From Stachybotrys elegans (lineage: Eukaryota; Ascomycota; Sordariomycetes; Hypocreales; Stachybotryaceae), in the NCBI GenBank assembly GCA_020746835.1, contig JAGPNK010000036.1, forward strand, positions 1 through 64,000: DNA of 64,000 nt, in the 5' to 3' direction. Shown one piece after another: positions 42,261 to 54,126 of the stretch (positions within the stretch are counted from its first letter, which is position 1; each line of letters starts with the position of its first letter). The notes beneath the pieces were generated by a model. The model worked only from the letters and a program-made list of their open reading frames with translations, did no database searches and was not told the DNA's origin. The position numbers and the translations under genes were made by a program.

Positions 42261-42947
42261 CATATGGACTACTTTGATTTGGCGGTATACTTGGACATTG
42301 GAGAGACTGGGGAAGTGGCTTCCTTGTTCTGGAATATGCGTCTCGTGATTCTCTGTCAGACAAAATGATGAGACTAGAATAAGGGACCCGGAACTTACTC
42401 CCCTTATCATAAGATAATTTGACTGACTTCTCAACTCGTCATGTCATCTAACTCGGATGTTTGCGCTTCCTTGTGAACTTGGCCGGGAGCCATTGCAGAA
42501 GGCAGATTAAGACGATCGTCATCGAACAATACAGTATGGACTTGACATTTGCCTGCAAACTTTGGTCAAAGGTATCACGGTTAGCTTTATTCATTGTCTG
42601 ATCACTGACCCAACAGAGGTCGATGGTAGATGGCAGTCCGGATCTTGTTATAGGTACCAATTAGACGTCTATATAAGATACGTGATCATTACTTACACAA
42701 AACGATCTGTACTTCGGTTTATTAGAAGACATACTAAGGTAAGGCTCCAGAATTATAGATATAAGCTCCAGCTACTCTGTGAATAAGACTATACGGCAAG
42801 TATGTTGAATACTACTCGATGCCAGAACTCTGCTCTCAACCCCTTATGCTTCCAATCTCAAGAGAGCAGCCAGGTTATCCTCCTCATTTCCCACCCTCTA
42901 TCCACGACTGATAAGCGCAACAAGCCGCAGCTACTATTTGTCAAGTC
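42261..42947. other. AT-rich intergenic region
   Basis: From about 42400 to 42830 the base composition is clearly AT-richer than the genes on either side, and no frame looks coding. It could be a mutated transposon remnant, but no terminal repeat or transposase fragment can be made out. Confidence 0.35.
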
Positions 42948-44360
42948 TTATTGCCTACTGAATAGCTCTTCGTCCCCAAAGAAGGTCCACGTGTCTTGCA
43001 GTACCAATTCGGGAACATCCAGAGTAGGGAAGTGCCCGCCAATGTCGTGAGTCATGCGCAGCTTCACGTTTCCACGTCTCTGGGCCCATTCGAGCGGAAG
43101 CCCATGCCAAATGTCCAGGGGGAAGTCGGATATCGCCACTGGCTGCGTGACATAGGTGTGGATATCGAACCCGGCAACGGACAGAAAGCCCTCCTGATTC
43201 AATATCAAAGTTAAAGACAGGAAAGGAAAGCCACACAATTGGAGTTGAGCACTTACGTCTGCCAAGTTCTCTGCAATAGCCAAGGTCGCATAGACTCCCG
43301 GAATCCACTGCATCATAGTCCATGTAACAATCCTCTCAGGCACCCAGACTTCGTCCGACTTATACGTCACGGGTGCCAACAAGTCATATATCCACATGGC
43401 AAGGCCAAGTGGGCTATCAGCCAGGGCTACGCTGAGCTTCCTCGGCCGCATGGACGACAAAGTACCGAACGTCGGCCACAGGCGGTGGTTGAATCTCTGG
43501 TTTGTCTCGATGAAAGCCTTCTCTTCTTCGGTGACAGTTCCAGCAATGTATCGTTCCAGATCCCCCTGGGCGGCATTCATGACCCAAAAATACGAGTGCA
43601 GCCCTACCACGGCATCCGGAAGATCCGCAGCCATGACGCGTCCGATGATGGCCCCGAAATCCCCGCCTTGCGTGACATATGTGGCATATCCCAGCTTCTG
43701 CATGAGTTGGTTGAAAGCGCCGCCCATGACTCTAGCTCCTAGCCCTGCTTTCAGAGGTGAAGGAGAAAAGGCGTATCCCGGGAGAGACGGGGCGACAACG
43801 TGGAAGGCCGGGACACTCGAATTGGGAGGGTGTGTGAGGGAGTCGATGAGCGGCTCGACCTCGAGGAAAGAACCGGGCCAACCATGGATGAAGAGCAACG
43901 GGATCGCATCTTGGCGCGGTGACGGGTGGTGAACAAAGTGAAGAGGGATGGGGGTGTCGCCGAACTTGTCGGGTACGGTAACGATGGTGGTGTATTGCTT
44001 AAACTTGGCGTTGATGTCAGCTTCCACATCCCGCCACGAGTACTCGGAAGCCCAGAACGACGCGACGTCCTGCACAATGCGTTTAGGCGGGCCATCCGTA
44101 AACTCTGCCTGACCAGGGGTATCGTCGACAAAGCGGGTGAGCGAGGCTTTGAGGGTGGTCATTTCGATGAAGGACTCGTTCACGGAGATGTTGAAGGGAG
44201 TGATTGCCGTGGAGAATGATGCTTCAAAGGGGAGCCCCAGCTCAGAGGCTGTGAGGATCACATCTGGGCTGTTCCTCGCTTCAACCAGTGGGCTGGCCAG
44301 GGCGGCCGAGCAGCACAGCGCAAGCACAGCGCTTGAGTGCCAAGAGATGGCTGCAGGCAT
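42948..44360 (-). CDS. Secreted epoxide hydrolase (alpha/beta hydrolase with EHN domain)
   Basis: Exons 44360..43257 and 43193..42948 give 449 aa; the 63-bp intron is stop-free and a multiple of three. A signal peptide begins at MPAAISWHSSAVLALCC. The EHN cap region follows (TPFNISVNESFIEMTTLKAS). The core has the oxyanion motif FIHGWPGSFLE, the nucleophile Asp in TQGGDFGAIIG and the catalytic His in HDIGGHFPTLDVPE. Lid helices are present (NHRLWPTFGTLSS). Enzymes of this fold open epoxides to diols. The microsomal-type architecture is here combined with a secretion signal. Location beside two flavin oxidoreductases suggests shared metabolism of an unsaturated or epoxidised compound. A TATATAAG lies at 44437-44430. 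Confidence 0.9.
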   Translation of the reverse strand: MPAAISWHSSAVLALCCSAALASPLVEARNSPDVILTASELGLPFEASFSTAITPFNISVNESFIEMTTLKASLTRFVDDTPGQAEFTDGPPKRIVQDVASFWASEYSWRDVEADINAKFKQYTTIVTVPDKFGDTPIPLHFVHHPSPRQDAIPLLFIHGWPGSFLEVEPLIDSLTHPPNSSVPAFHVVAPSLPGYAFSPSPLKAGLGARVMGGAFNQLMQKLGYATYVTQGGDFGAIIGRVMAADLPDAVVGLHSYFWVMNAAQGDLERYIAGTVTEEEKAFIETNQRFNHRLWPTFGTLSSMRPRKLSVALADSPLGLAMWIYDLLAPVTYKSDEVWVPERIVTWTMMQWIPGVYATLAIAENLADVSAQLQLCGFPFLSLTLILNQEGFLSVAGFDIHTYVTQPVAISDFPLDIWHGLPLEWAQRRGNVKLRMTHDIGGHFPTLDVPELVLQDTWTFFGDEELFSRQ

Positions 44361-44615
44361 GATGGGCAAAGATGGACGATGGTAAGGAAGGGTAGAGAGG
44401 CTTTGGTGTTGAGTTGTCAAGACAATCACCTTATATACTTGGTGTCGTTGTTACGGGTACTGTTTTGGAAATATCTCTGATATTTCCTAATTGAGAAGTA
44501 GCAGTTAAGAAACAACTAGGGTTCCTTGATTCGATCAAGGTTTGTCTACTTTGGGAAATGTAGAAGCTTTTAGTAATTCGCTTTAAGAACCTTGCACAAC
44601 TCCCCTAGTTTACTA

Positions 44616-45755
44616 CTAAATATCTCTAGAATAACCGACGTCCGGGATAAGCTCTGGGTTCCGAATCCACTCTCTTACAATCTCTCGCTCATCAGCTCCA
44701 TATCTCCAGGGGTCCAGCTCTTCTCTCCTTCGACTCTCTTCGTCGATGGTGTCGCTGTAGATTTGCCCAGAAGCCTGCGCCCAGGCTGCTGTCTGGAAAT
44801 TATGCGGCCAGCCGTGCCTGGACAAGGCATTGTCTATAATCTGGCCTTGCATCTCCTGAGTTGTCCATGTCAACAATGCAATCCCTAGAACATAAACTCG
44901 GATGGGTTAGAGCTTACGTTGGATCTGGCAAAATGCTCGCCCGTTGTGCTATACGGGACGATTCTCATGTCCAGCAGATCCTGGGCGTACTGTCTCAGTA
45001 TGAAGGGCGCGGAATAAGCAGGCCAGTTGCGGTAATGGCCAGGCTCATCTGGCCATCCCGATGCAAAATCTTCAGGAGGGCGGAAGCTTGTAGACGGAGG
45101 CTCCGCCATGCGGCTAATGCAGCGAATCGCGTCTGAATCCAGGTTTCGTAAGCCTCCTCTCTGCGGCATGCTACATGAAGAATATAAATATGACTATCTT
45201 ACTGTACTTTATATCCAAGATCCAGGTCAGCCCTTCATCTTCGTACGGGAGGGTCAAGGCAACGTCGTGAGGCAGCAAGTAATCGGCAGCCGGTTCAGAT
45301 TGGGCGCCTTCTCGATAGGACCAGTGCGGGTCGCGACACTCGCGGAGGTCCTCTTCCTCCAGATAGTTGATTGCAATGGCTTCGATGAAAAAATGCGTCC
45401 TATACTGTGGCGAGACAATCTTGGGATACAGGAGCCGCTCGACGAGGGAGATGGCCTCGGGGCTCATGTGCAGCTCATGGTGCAGGCGGTCTTTGCCAAT
45501 GCCCGGATGTCTCCCCGTGTCTTGTGGTGGGAATATGACTTGGTCACGCCGCACAAAGTTGAGCTCAATGAAGATGTCGTAGATGCCCGTCCACAGCGAG
45601 ACGAATTCGTCCTCGTTGAAAGCCGTGGGGGTGTTCGGCTCCGGGGGGGAGGTGATTAGCGGAGCCAGCGCTGGATATGGGTCCAGCCATGTCCTTTCCG
45701 CCGAGTCGAGGAAGACTAGCGGATTGTGTTCCGGGAACCACGCGAACCTGTCCAT
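44616..45755 (-). CDS. Hypothetical protein, 342 aa
   Basis: Exons 45755..45208, 45158..44918 and 44855..44616 close in phase; intron 2 (62 bp) uses GTAAGC and ACTCAG. The protein begins MDRFAWFPEHNPLVFLDSAE and ends IRNPELIPDVGYSRDI. It is rich in Pro, Trp and Tyr with acidic stretches (FIEAIAINYLEEEDLRE, GWPDEPGHYRNWPAYSA). There is no signal peptide, membrane span or known catalytic motif. The composition suggests a soluble globular protein. I do not recognise the family. Confidence 0.62.
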
Positions 45756-46590
45756 GTCCTCTGTTTCCTGCTAGAATCCAAGTTGGTGTAGACTCAGGTT
45801 GGTAGAAACTGTCGTACCCCACCCATGATTGAGACTGAGCTGGGTGTTCGCCTGGGCGTTCCTTGGCATTCACATGTGACAGTAGGCTTCATCGCTACGA
45901 ATGAATTATGATTTTGTGCTTCTTTTGTAATCATATGCACAGATGGCTCTGTGAACGAGTGTAAGACAGGAACATGTCTCCGCTTGCTTCGCCTCGAAAT
46001 GCCGATGCTGATTATTCAACAAGCCGGCACTCGGTCTCCCGACAGCCTCTCCTCTCCCCACCCAATCAAGCCTAGCGCACCCGCAGCCCTCAGAGACGCC
46101 CGCCGCTAAACCGTCTGCAGATCATCTGCAGCCGCGCGATGGCGCAATGGAGGGGTAAAATGGACAGAAGACAGCATAAAAAAAAAAAAGGAAGGGCAAT
46201 TTAAATCTTACAAATCCAAGTCAGCTCGTTGATTCCTCATTTACGACGCGCCGCAGGGGCGTATTCGGTACGGTGTTCCTTGGAAATGGAGGAGATTTCA
46301 TAATCACTATTTCTAAAAATCGCTTTAAGCCGTTTAATTCCAAATACTGCTGTACATAAATCCCTTCCCTCGTCACTGCCCTCGGCCTTCGGTCGGCTTA
46401 TCAAACTTGCATCATCAGCGCCCCTCTATTAGTGCATTAAGTATATAAAAACTACGCAACCCGCCGCCCTTTCCTTCCGCAGACACCCGCCAAAACCAAC
46501 AACGCGCCTCTCTCTTCACAACAATCACCTCTCTCCTCATAACAACAACATCAACCACCTCTCCCTCCAATAATTGTAACCGCATCCACG
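45756..46590. promoter_or_regulatory. Upstream region of thioredoxin gene
   Basis: It holds an A-run near 46178-46190 and, just before the ATG, a CT- and CA-rich leader (46470-46585) typical of highly expressed fungal genes. No gene is seen in 835 bp. Confidence 0.45.
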
Positions 46591-46995
46591 ATGACCGTCA
46601 CCGAAATCAAGACGCGCGCCGAGTTCGACGCCCTCATCAGCTCCACGCCCTACGTCGCCCTCCAGGCCTCCGCCTCGTGGTGCGGCCCCTGCAAGGCCAT
46701 CTCCCCCTTCTACGCAAAGCACGCCTCCTCCCTCGCCGTCCCCGAGCGCGTCGCCTTTGCCAAGTTTGACACCGACGACATCCCCGACCTCGCCGCCGAC
46801 CTCGGCATCCGCTCCATCCCCGCCTTCTTCACCTTTGAGAGCGGCGACAAGACCGACACCCTGGCCGGCGCCAACCCTGCCGCCCTCAAGAAGCTCGTCG
46901 ACGGCCTCGCCGCCAAGGGCGCGCCCCCCTCGGAGCCTGCTGCCTCTGCCCCTGCCTCCGAGGCTGCCGAGGAGAAGAAGGAGCCTGCTGTATGA
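46591..46995 (+). CDS. Thioredoxin with Ala/Pro/Glu-rich tail
   Basis: Single exon, 134 aa. The redox motif WCGPC is at residues 30-34 and the cis-proline loop at RSIPAFFTF. The fold fits cytosolic thioredoxin that reduces protein disulfides with thioredoxin reductase. The buried Asp normally five residues before the Trp (VDF...W) is replaced by Gln25 (YVALQASASW). After residue 108 a disordered tail rich in Ala, Pro and Glu is added (PSEPAASAPASEAAEEKKEP). Strong C-ending codon bias and a CT-rich leader suggest high expression. Confidence 0.95.
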   Translation: MTVTEIKTRAEFDALISSTPYVALQASASWCGPCKAISPFYAKHASSLAVPERVAFAKFDTDDIPDLAADLGIRSIPAFFTFESGDKTDTLAGANPAALKKLVDGLAAKGAPPSEPAASAPASEAAEEKKEPAV

Positions 46996-47130
46996 TCTCA
47001 GACTTTTTTTTTCTCCGATAACACTTGGGGCCGTTCTGACCTTGATAGTTCACCACCGACGAAAACTTCTAGATACCCGATAATCAATAGATATAAATAA
47101 AAAATCGCTATTGCATAACATGTACATTGG

Positions 47131-49918
47131 TCATGGATCCCTGTCGTCTTCATCGCTAAGTTGCCCAACGCCCGAGTCGACTCGTTTCTTCCCCCTTGTC
47201 TCCTCTTCCCGTTTTGCTTCTTTGTCTTGCACCCTTCTCGTCTCGTCCCCTTCGTGCTCTTCGTCCACTTCGGTTGTCCGTCGCAACGCCCCAAACGACT
47301 TTCGCCGCCCTTCGTCCGACATCCTCTGCCGCGATATCTCGTCCAGACCCATGCTTCTGCGTCCCGTTATCCGCTTCGCTGGCCCTAGGGTGCTGGGTGC
47401 TGGGCCGCCTGAGCTATACCGCAGTGTCGGTACGCGCCATCGACTCCAGAATCCTCCTTCGGTCTTGTCCCTGTCGTCCTCGTCCTCCTCGGCGTGGATG
47501 ATGCTAAAACTAGGCGTGGGTGGCACCGACGGCAGGTTCTCTCTGGGGGGTTCCCTGACCCTGACCTTGGACACTGGCGACAAGGGAGGGGTAGGGCGGC
47601 CTAGGCTCGGTGAATAAGGCGGCTTCCGGGCACCCGACAGGTGAGGCGTGCTCTTGACGACGCCCTGAGCCTTGGTGGGTGACATGGACCGCGCGCTGCG
47701 CACCGACCCGTCCTTTTGCTCAATGTCCTGCCGCCAGCTCATGATGCGGTCCGACGTGGGCTGTGGCATCGGGGTCGGCCCAAGGTTGAGCGAGGCTCGA
47801 CGCGAGTGTACGCGACTGCCGCCGCTGGCTCTCGTCACGATGCTGCCGCTCCGTCCTACGCTGTTGAACTTGCCCGAGAACCGAGAGCCCGTCTCCCACA
47901 GGTTCTGCTGGCGCTTCGACCAGGCGCAGTCCTGCCGAAACACCTTGATTGTGCCTGTACGGTCTGCTGTGATGATGATGTTTCCGGCGTGGTGTTTCGA
48001 CCGTTCCACATAGGCGGGCTTCTCCTCGGGCTTCCGCTCTTCAGGTTTCCGCGCTTCCGGCTCTTCGTCCGACAAGGCAACCTGGCTGGCGGTGCGCTCG
48101 TTGAGACTCAGGAGGGTCACGGGAGGAGGGTTGCACAGATCGTATAGGGGGTCGCCCGAGGCGCTCAGCAGCTGCTTGCTCTTAGTCGGGGCCATGAGCG
48201 CCACCGTCACCACCTCGGGATGTGCGTCGAAGCATTCGTACGGCTGCTTGTCGGCGTCGGGCTGGCTCATATCCCAGATGTAGGCGCGACGGTCCTCGCT
48301 TCCACTGATGACGTACTTGGCGTCGTTGCTGAAGCGTGCGTGGATCTGGCTCGATTGATTCTCCAGACCCTTGAGCTTGACCTCAAGCATCTTGGTCTTG
48401 AGGTTGTAGATGCGCACGCGCGAATCGTTGGAGCTGATGAGCACCTTGACATCGGCATTTTCGTCAGCCTGGGCCGTCCGGATACCGGTAATCTTGCTGC
48501 CCTTGGCATTCTTTCCCCTCGAAGACCGGACATGGATCTGATGCTGGTGCTTTAGCCCCTCGGTCTCGTAGAAATGGCACACACCACTCAGTAGACCGCA
48601 TATCGCAGTCTTGCCGTCGGGAGAAAAGGCAACGGCCGTGATAAACTCCTGGATCGAGGCACTGAAGGCGACCGATTTGTCGGGTATACTCCACAGGCGG
48701 AGCTCGCCATCCAGGGAGCCGGCCAGGAAGAAGCGATCATCAGTGGGGTGGAAGGCAATCGATGTGACAAGGTCACTGTGCTTGAAGGTGCAAAGACAGT
48801 CGCTGCGACTCATATGCCATAGGCGCACCGTCTTGTCCATGGACGAGGATAGGAGGAAGTTGTTCTTGCTCCAGCTGAGGGCTAGCACGTCGCCCGCGTG
48901 TCCCTTGAACTCGCGAACCGGCTTGCTGCAGAAGACGGGGGCGCTCAACTTCTCGGCATCTTCTCCCCGTTCCTCCTCCTCCGCCTCGTGGGCCCTTCGC
49001 TCTTCGGGAGTAGATAGGACGGAGAAGACGCGAACGACTTGGTCCTTTCCGGCGACGGCCATATATCGTCCATCAACACTGAATTCGGCGGTCCAGATGG
49101 CGGCGCCCGCCTTGAGCAGCTTGGTTCCTACGGCGGTGGCGGGGGCTCTTTCTTGAGGGGTCTCGGGTTTGGCGCCCAGCAGCTCCTGTGCGAGGAAGAG
49201 GCGATCAAAGTCTCGCCGCTTCTTGTTGTGTGGCCTGACGCGGATGTAACGTGGGGGTTCTTTGTGTAAGGGGATGTAACCTCCGCCTGCGCCAATGACG
49301 GAGGTGAGAGCGCGGGCATCGGTGCCGTCGGTCCGATCGCCAAGCTCCGAGTCCGAGTCCTGGTCCTCGCGCTTCCAGGAGCCGCGCATGCTCAGACGGC
49401 TCAACAGACCTTTCCTGGAGGGGTAAGTATGATTCCGCGGGGAGGAGGGCAAGGAACGAACCTCTTGGGGGCATCCAGCGGGGTATTCGGGACGGTGTCG
49501 TGGCTCTGGCGCTGGAGATCGACGGGGCTGTCGGGTCGGGCACGGAGACGTTGTGCGATGGTGGGATCGGTATTGCTATTGGAGCGGAGGAAGATTTGCT
49601 GGGCAAGTCAGCGATGAATGGTTGGATGGCGATAGCCGGGGCATACTGTGCTCAATGGATCGAGGCCAATTGTGGAGGGGGTGGTGGGAGACTTGGCCAC
49701 GGGCGTCTTTTGTGTGTCTTTGGCGGTCGGGGTAGGCGTGATTCGAGGGAGTAGATGTGTCGAGCGGCGAGTGGCATGGGGGGTTTCTAGAGGTGTGAGC
49801 CGACGGAAGAACCGGAACAGGAGAGGATAGGAATACCGTCGGCGGGAGAGGGCTGGGCCTGAGCCAGAGTGTCAGGCCCTTCCGCCTTGGGCGTAGGCGG
49901 CGACACGAGGGTCGCCAT
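47131..49918 (-). CDS. WD40 protein of the WDR44/DGR2 type, 880 aa
   Basis: Exons 49918..49837, 49786..49647, 49598..49462 and 49414..47131; introns of 50, 48 and 47 bp restore a single frame. The N-terminal 200 residues are disordered and phospho-site-like (SNSNTDPTIAQRLRA, SHDTVPNTPLDAPKRKGLL). Seven WD repeats follow, for example KAGAAIWTAEFSVDGRYMAV, SSSMDKTVRLWHMS and YVISGSEDRRAYIWDMS. A basic, Ser-rich C-terminal tail of about 230 residues completes it. This matches fungal homologues of mammalian WDR44 and yeast DGR2/YMR102C, probably membrane-traffic scaffolds. The first three short exons were found only by phase and codon content. Confidence 0.83.
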
Positions 49919-52900
49919 GCATGCTGTACGGGTAGAGTACCAGGAGGAGAAGGGTCATGCGCGATCAAGAGGGAGAGGGAGAGGGAGGGTGAGCGAGGGG
50001 CTGTGCGCAGCACGGGTGGCTTGTCGACAGAGGTCGCGAGCTGACGGTAGATTTGGGAGGAAGAAGTCGGGCGAGTCGAGATTGTGTAGACGGGAAGATG
50101 CAGCGAGCCCGAGCCCGAGGCCGTGGTCGGAACTGGTGCTGGTGTTAATGTTGGTGCTGGTTGTGGCTGGGCGGGAGATGGGCGGACCAGGAACCGCTGG
50201 AGTCGTGGAGCTGTCCAAGAGAAAACCGGGGTGCGGATCCCACGGAAACGCAAGTGCCAGGCACAGGCAGCGTCGACAGGGCCAAGATGGAGGTGGCAGG
50301 CGACACCGACGGGGTGAATAGGAACGCGGACGCTGAGGTGAGGGGGAATAGATAATAATGCTATGCTGGCAGCCGTTGAAAGGAGTGGGTTGGTGAAATG
50401 AATGGCTGAAATTAGCCCATCGGGAGATCTGGCGAACCCTTCCTTTAAAGTATATGTATGGCTGGGTACTGGGTAAGTAGGTACCTTGTGGTGCTAAAAC
50501 GTGGTAGCAGGAAAGTAAGGAGGCAGGAGGTATGCACCAACACAGCGCTGTACCACTACACGTATCGTAATATCACGTCTGAGTAAGGCGAAGCGACGGC
50601 ACGGCAACCTGCAACTGTCAGAGTCAGATAGAAAAATTGAATACTAAATACATCCATCCATCTCGAATCAGTATCGATGATGGCAGTGCAGGGCGACGAT
50701 CCATGGATACTCGCATGCACGATGGAACAGGCGATACGCGGGAAAACGGGCCTAGCAAGGGGGCCGAAGAAACGGGTCAAAAGGAAAAAGGAAAGGGAAA
50801 AAAAAATTACAGGTGGCTACCAACCCCCTCACTCCGAATTCAGGCTAGAAGCTTGTCCGAGCTGGTGCGAGCTTGTGCGAGCCTTTCTCTTCTCTGCTGG
50901 CTCGACGTGCCGGCTTGGCTCCAAGAAAGCAAGACGAGATAGGTAGCGTCGTTGGGGGGCCACATCTTGGCTTACGCACTCGACGCAATCTAGACGAGGC
51001 GACCAATTGACTGGGCTGGATGGATGGTTTTGGGATGGTCAAAAGGATGGATGACGATGACGATGATGCTGATGCCAGGGGGGTTGCTGTTCTGCCAAGC
51101 CTGATTGGCCAGGCCCTTTCGCTCACGCATCCTTCCACTCCCTCTTCTCACGTCCATCTCACACCATCTCCCACCATCTCACTCAGGTCACGTTATTGCC
51201 CGTTACTGGTCTGGGAGAATCTCCGAGTGGCAAAGGCGGCGATGCAGACGTCTCGCGCATCGACGGGCACGGCGCAGTGGCGTCTGGCCTCAGCAAGACA
51301 CACGAGACGATTCGCATCAGATTCAGATGCATCATCATTATTCTCATGGATTGTCGTGATTCCCATTCCGGTCGCATCAAGCGGCGGCTTTTTCCATGTC
51401 GCCGGCGCACCGTGTATCTGTCAACCCTGCCTTAGCTTTAGCCACCCGGCCTCTCTCAACCTGTGGCGCCCGGCACTTTGCGCTGTACCTGACTGTTTTC
51501 CGTTTCTGTCTCTGTTTCTCGCAGCCTTAGGCCACAGCAGGCCTTCCTTCACCAAGCCCATCGAACCACCATCCATGCAAATCATTCTAAGCAGTGCCAG
51601 CACAGACTCTCTCTCTCTCATCCTGACAACTACTAATGCATAGCCACGATCCGCAATCTCGGACGTCCTCGTTTTCCCCTTTCATCGCTCCCGCCACCGC
51701 CCAGACTAAACGCGAATCCGAATGCGCTCCGAGATGCTCGTCTATCCCCAAAAGGGTCCCAGCGTCAATCCACACTGCGCCCGGCGCCGACGGACTTGTC
51801 GTGCTAGCCCGGCGCCCAAACCGCTAATCTCCACCTCCGCTTCCCCCATCCAACGACGCCATCGCCAATCATCCCTTCTCTTATTCTGCTGCCTGCCATA
51901 GCCACGCGACTGAAGCACTCTAGCCGAGCTGATGATTTCTGTCGTTGGGTTAGGCCATGGATTATTATATTTATTCCCTGTGTTTATCTATTCATTTGAT
52001 GTCTGTATCGTCAGAGATCCCCTCGTAGTCACTAATCTCTGTCCCATTGGGGCGCAGGATTGGGAATTCCCGTATCCAAATGGCTGGTAGCTTTACCCTG
52101 TTACAGCTCGCTACTACGCTCTTGACGAGCGACCGCATTTCCTTGCAAACTCGGGCTGGGCGTGGGAAGCGATATGCCAACATACATCACTCCCGGGTAA
52201 TGCGGTAAATGCCACCAAATCCTGGACTCTGATGATGCCAGCCCCTCACCAGTCGAGTCCTTGACAAAAATTGCACGAGTCTCCTTATGAGCTTTTTGGG
52301 CATGCTGACAATTGCATTCATAATATATTGGAACGCCAGCGCGTGCTGGCAGTCTCTCGTCGTCTTCGGGTGATGTCGTTCGCCCGGATCAATTTACTTC
52401 TGAACAAGTCCTTCAGCCTTATCTTGCTATGCCTTCGGACTACATCTAATTGCTTAGTTGTGAGTCCCCAAGAATTTGTAATCCCTAACTGGTGTGTCTG
52501 GGAATATGCTTACCGTTCGGTATAGGCCATGTCTATCTGGTCTTGGAAGACAGCTTGATAGATCTTGATCGTCTCACCCACTGTTTATATAGGGCATTGA
52601 ACCTTTCTGTTGTTCTTTTTTAAAAGTATAAAAATAATCTCTGTACACGTCTGCGCTACTTAATCGTATTGTAGTGTCCATCTCTCAAGACAGAGCTCAC
52701 CGCTCTTAAGTATCTATACCAGATAATACACGCACTTGGATGGTTCGTCATTCATCCCATGAGTGCTTACCTACATACTTACTTGTAGTAGATGATTGTT
52801 CTACCCTGAGCCGCCTGTCATGATTTTAAGAGCCGATGCCACATTAGCCACCTTTCTATCAGCCACATCTTGGGCCAATACTTGACGCTGGCCGTTTGCT

Positions 52901-53201
52901 CACAGCTGGCAAACACCTCCGCCTCCTGCTACTTGTTTTCCCCTCTTTCTTTGAATTTTTTCTTCTTCCTTTCCTCTTTTCTTTCATCTTCGACATCAAG
53001 CTACACCGTCATATTTTCCGCCGCTATTGTCGGTGTAGCTACCGCTTTTCTCAGACTCACAATCACCATCTGCTCGCCGTATCCAGACTCTGTATCCCAA
53101 CGCTACTACTGTTCGACCTTAGTAAGTTTGCACCTTCACTGCCTCGATTGTTTTTCTACTCATGGCATGTTGCTTGGGTTAGACTTATCTCGGGCACAAC
53201 C
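49919..53201. other. 3.3-kb gene-poor region
   Basis: The left end (49919-50350) is the leader and promoter of the WDR44-like gene. Open frames such as 51020..51643 (+) lack splice or domain support and have low-complexity Ser/Pro composition. The segment 52270-52780 is AT-rich. From 52920 to 53000 a long CT tract marks a promoter or 5' leader of the next gene. No RNA gene is recognised. Confidence 0.45.
53122..53182 (+). other. Probable 5' UTR intron
   Basis: GTAAGT at 53122 and GGGTTAG at 53182 bound a 61-bp segment just before the ATG at 53202, downstream of a CT-rich leader. Without splicing, an upstream ATG (53163) would be included. Confidence 0.35.
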
Positions 53202-54126
53202 ATGGCTTCAAATTGGGCAAACCACACAGCTGCTAACAATGCCTTGGCAGGCAATTACCAATTCTACTGGAAAAACATGGATAAGATCCGGATCAAAATC
53301 CCCCAAAATGCAACAGAGTTTCAGAAGCAGAGAGTACAGGCCCTCAAGGACTTCGTGAGGCAATACCTCCAGGGTAAAAACCACAAGGCTATCCGAGACC
53401 GGCTGGAGGCAAAGGCTGTACACTTATTCAGCATGGATACAAGGGTCCCAATACAGTAAGAGTATCACAGTTTCCAACCCAGTCATACAAACTAATGGTT
53501 TTGGAAGCTGGTCAAGTCTCGCCGAAGCCGAGAGAATGTTCGGTTTTACTTGGGCTGGCTGGGTGGTTCTTCGTATCCAGTTCGGTACATACAACATGGC
53601 TTGGTCATGGACAGGGTCCCAATATCAGGCAGCTTTCCCCGGCGAAGATCTTACCAAGCCCATGCCAAGTAACCAATCAAACATCGACGCAATTCGATAT
53701 ACCCTCAACCTCGTTCCGAGCATCGCCGCATATACAGCTCCAGGGCAAATTGCAGGACAGACATCCACTTATCCTGCCCAAAATACAACCTATAGAGAGC
53801 CATCTAACACTCAGTTCAAGGGGAAGGAGAAAGGGACATCGGTTTTGAGCTCAAAGACCGAATCTCCTCAGCTTTTGGCAATAAGGTCACGAATCAGGAA
53901 CCTTGCATCCCGAGTGGATTGGCTCGAAGCTGAAAACACTGAACTAAAAACCGAGAGAGCAGAAACGAAGGAGAAGCTGAAGAGCCTCTCGGAGGATCTT
54001 GGCGAGGTGCAAGCGAGATTCAGTGCATTTATGGATGGCATGCAAGCCATGTCAAGGCAATCCGGCTCTCGCAAGTCGGGAGGGGGCCAACCACCTGCTA
54101 AACGGCAGCGAGCTGAAAAGGAATAA
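53202..54126 (+). CDS. Coiled-coil protein with C-terminal basic signal, unknown function
   Basis: Exons 53202..53455 and 53508..54126 give 290 aa in phase. The N-terminal 85 residues are helical and basic (EFQKQRVQALKDFVRQYLQG). The middle (110-190) is rich in Ser, Thr, Pro and Gln. From about 225 to 270 a heptad pattern is evident (RIRNLASRVDWLEAENTELK, then EKLKSLSEDLGEVQARFSAF), a coiled coil of about six heptads. The tail PPAKRQRAEKE is a nuclear-localisation-like basic cluster. No bZIP basic region precedes the coil, so this is not an ordinary bZIP. It may be a nuclear scaffold or adaptor. Confidence 0.65.

Noticed and set aside
49576..50253. 225-codon minus-strand frame upstream of the WDR44-like gene
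   Set aside because: It overlaps the short true exons of the WD40 gene in a different frame; phase and splice sites favour the exons reported.
51020..51643. 207-codon plus-strand frame in the gene-poor region
   Set aside because: Starts in an Asp run encoded by a GATGAC microsatellite and is otherwise Ser/Pro/Leu low complexity; no coding support.
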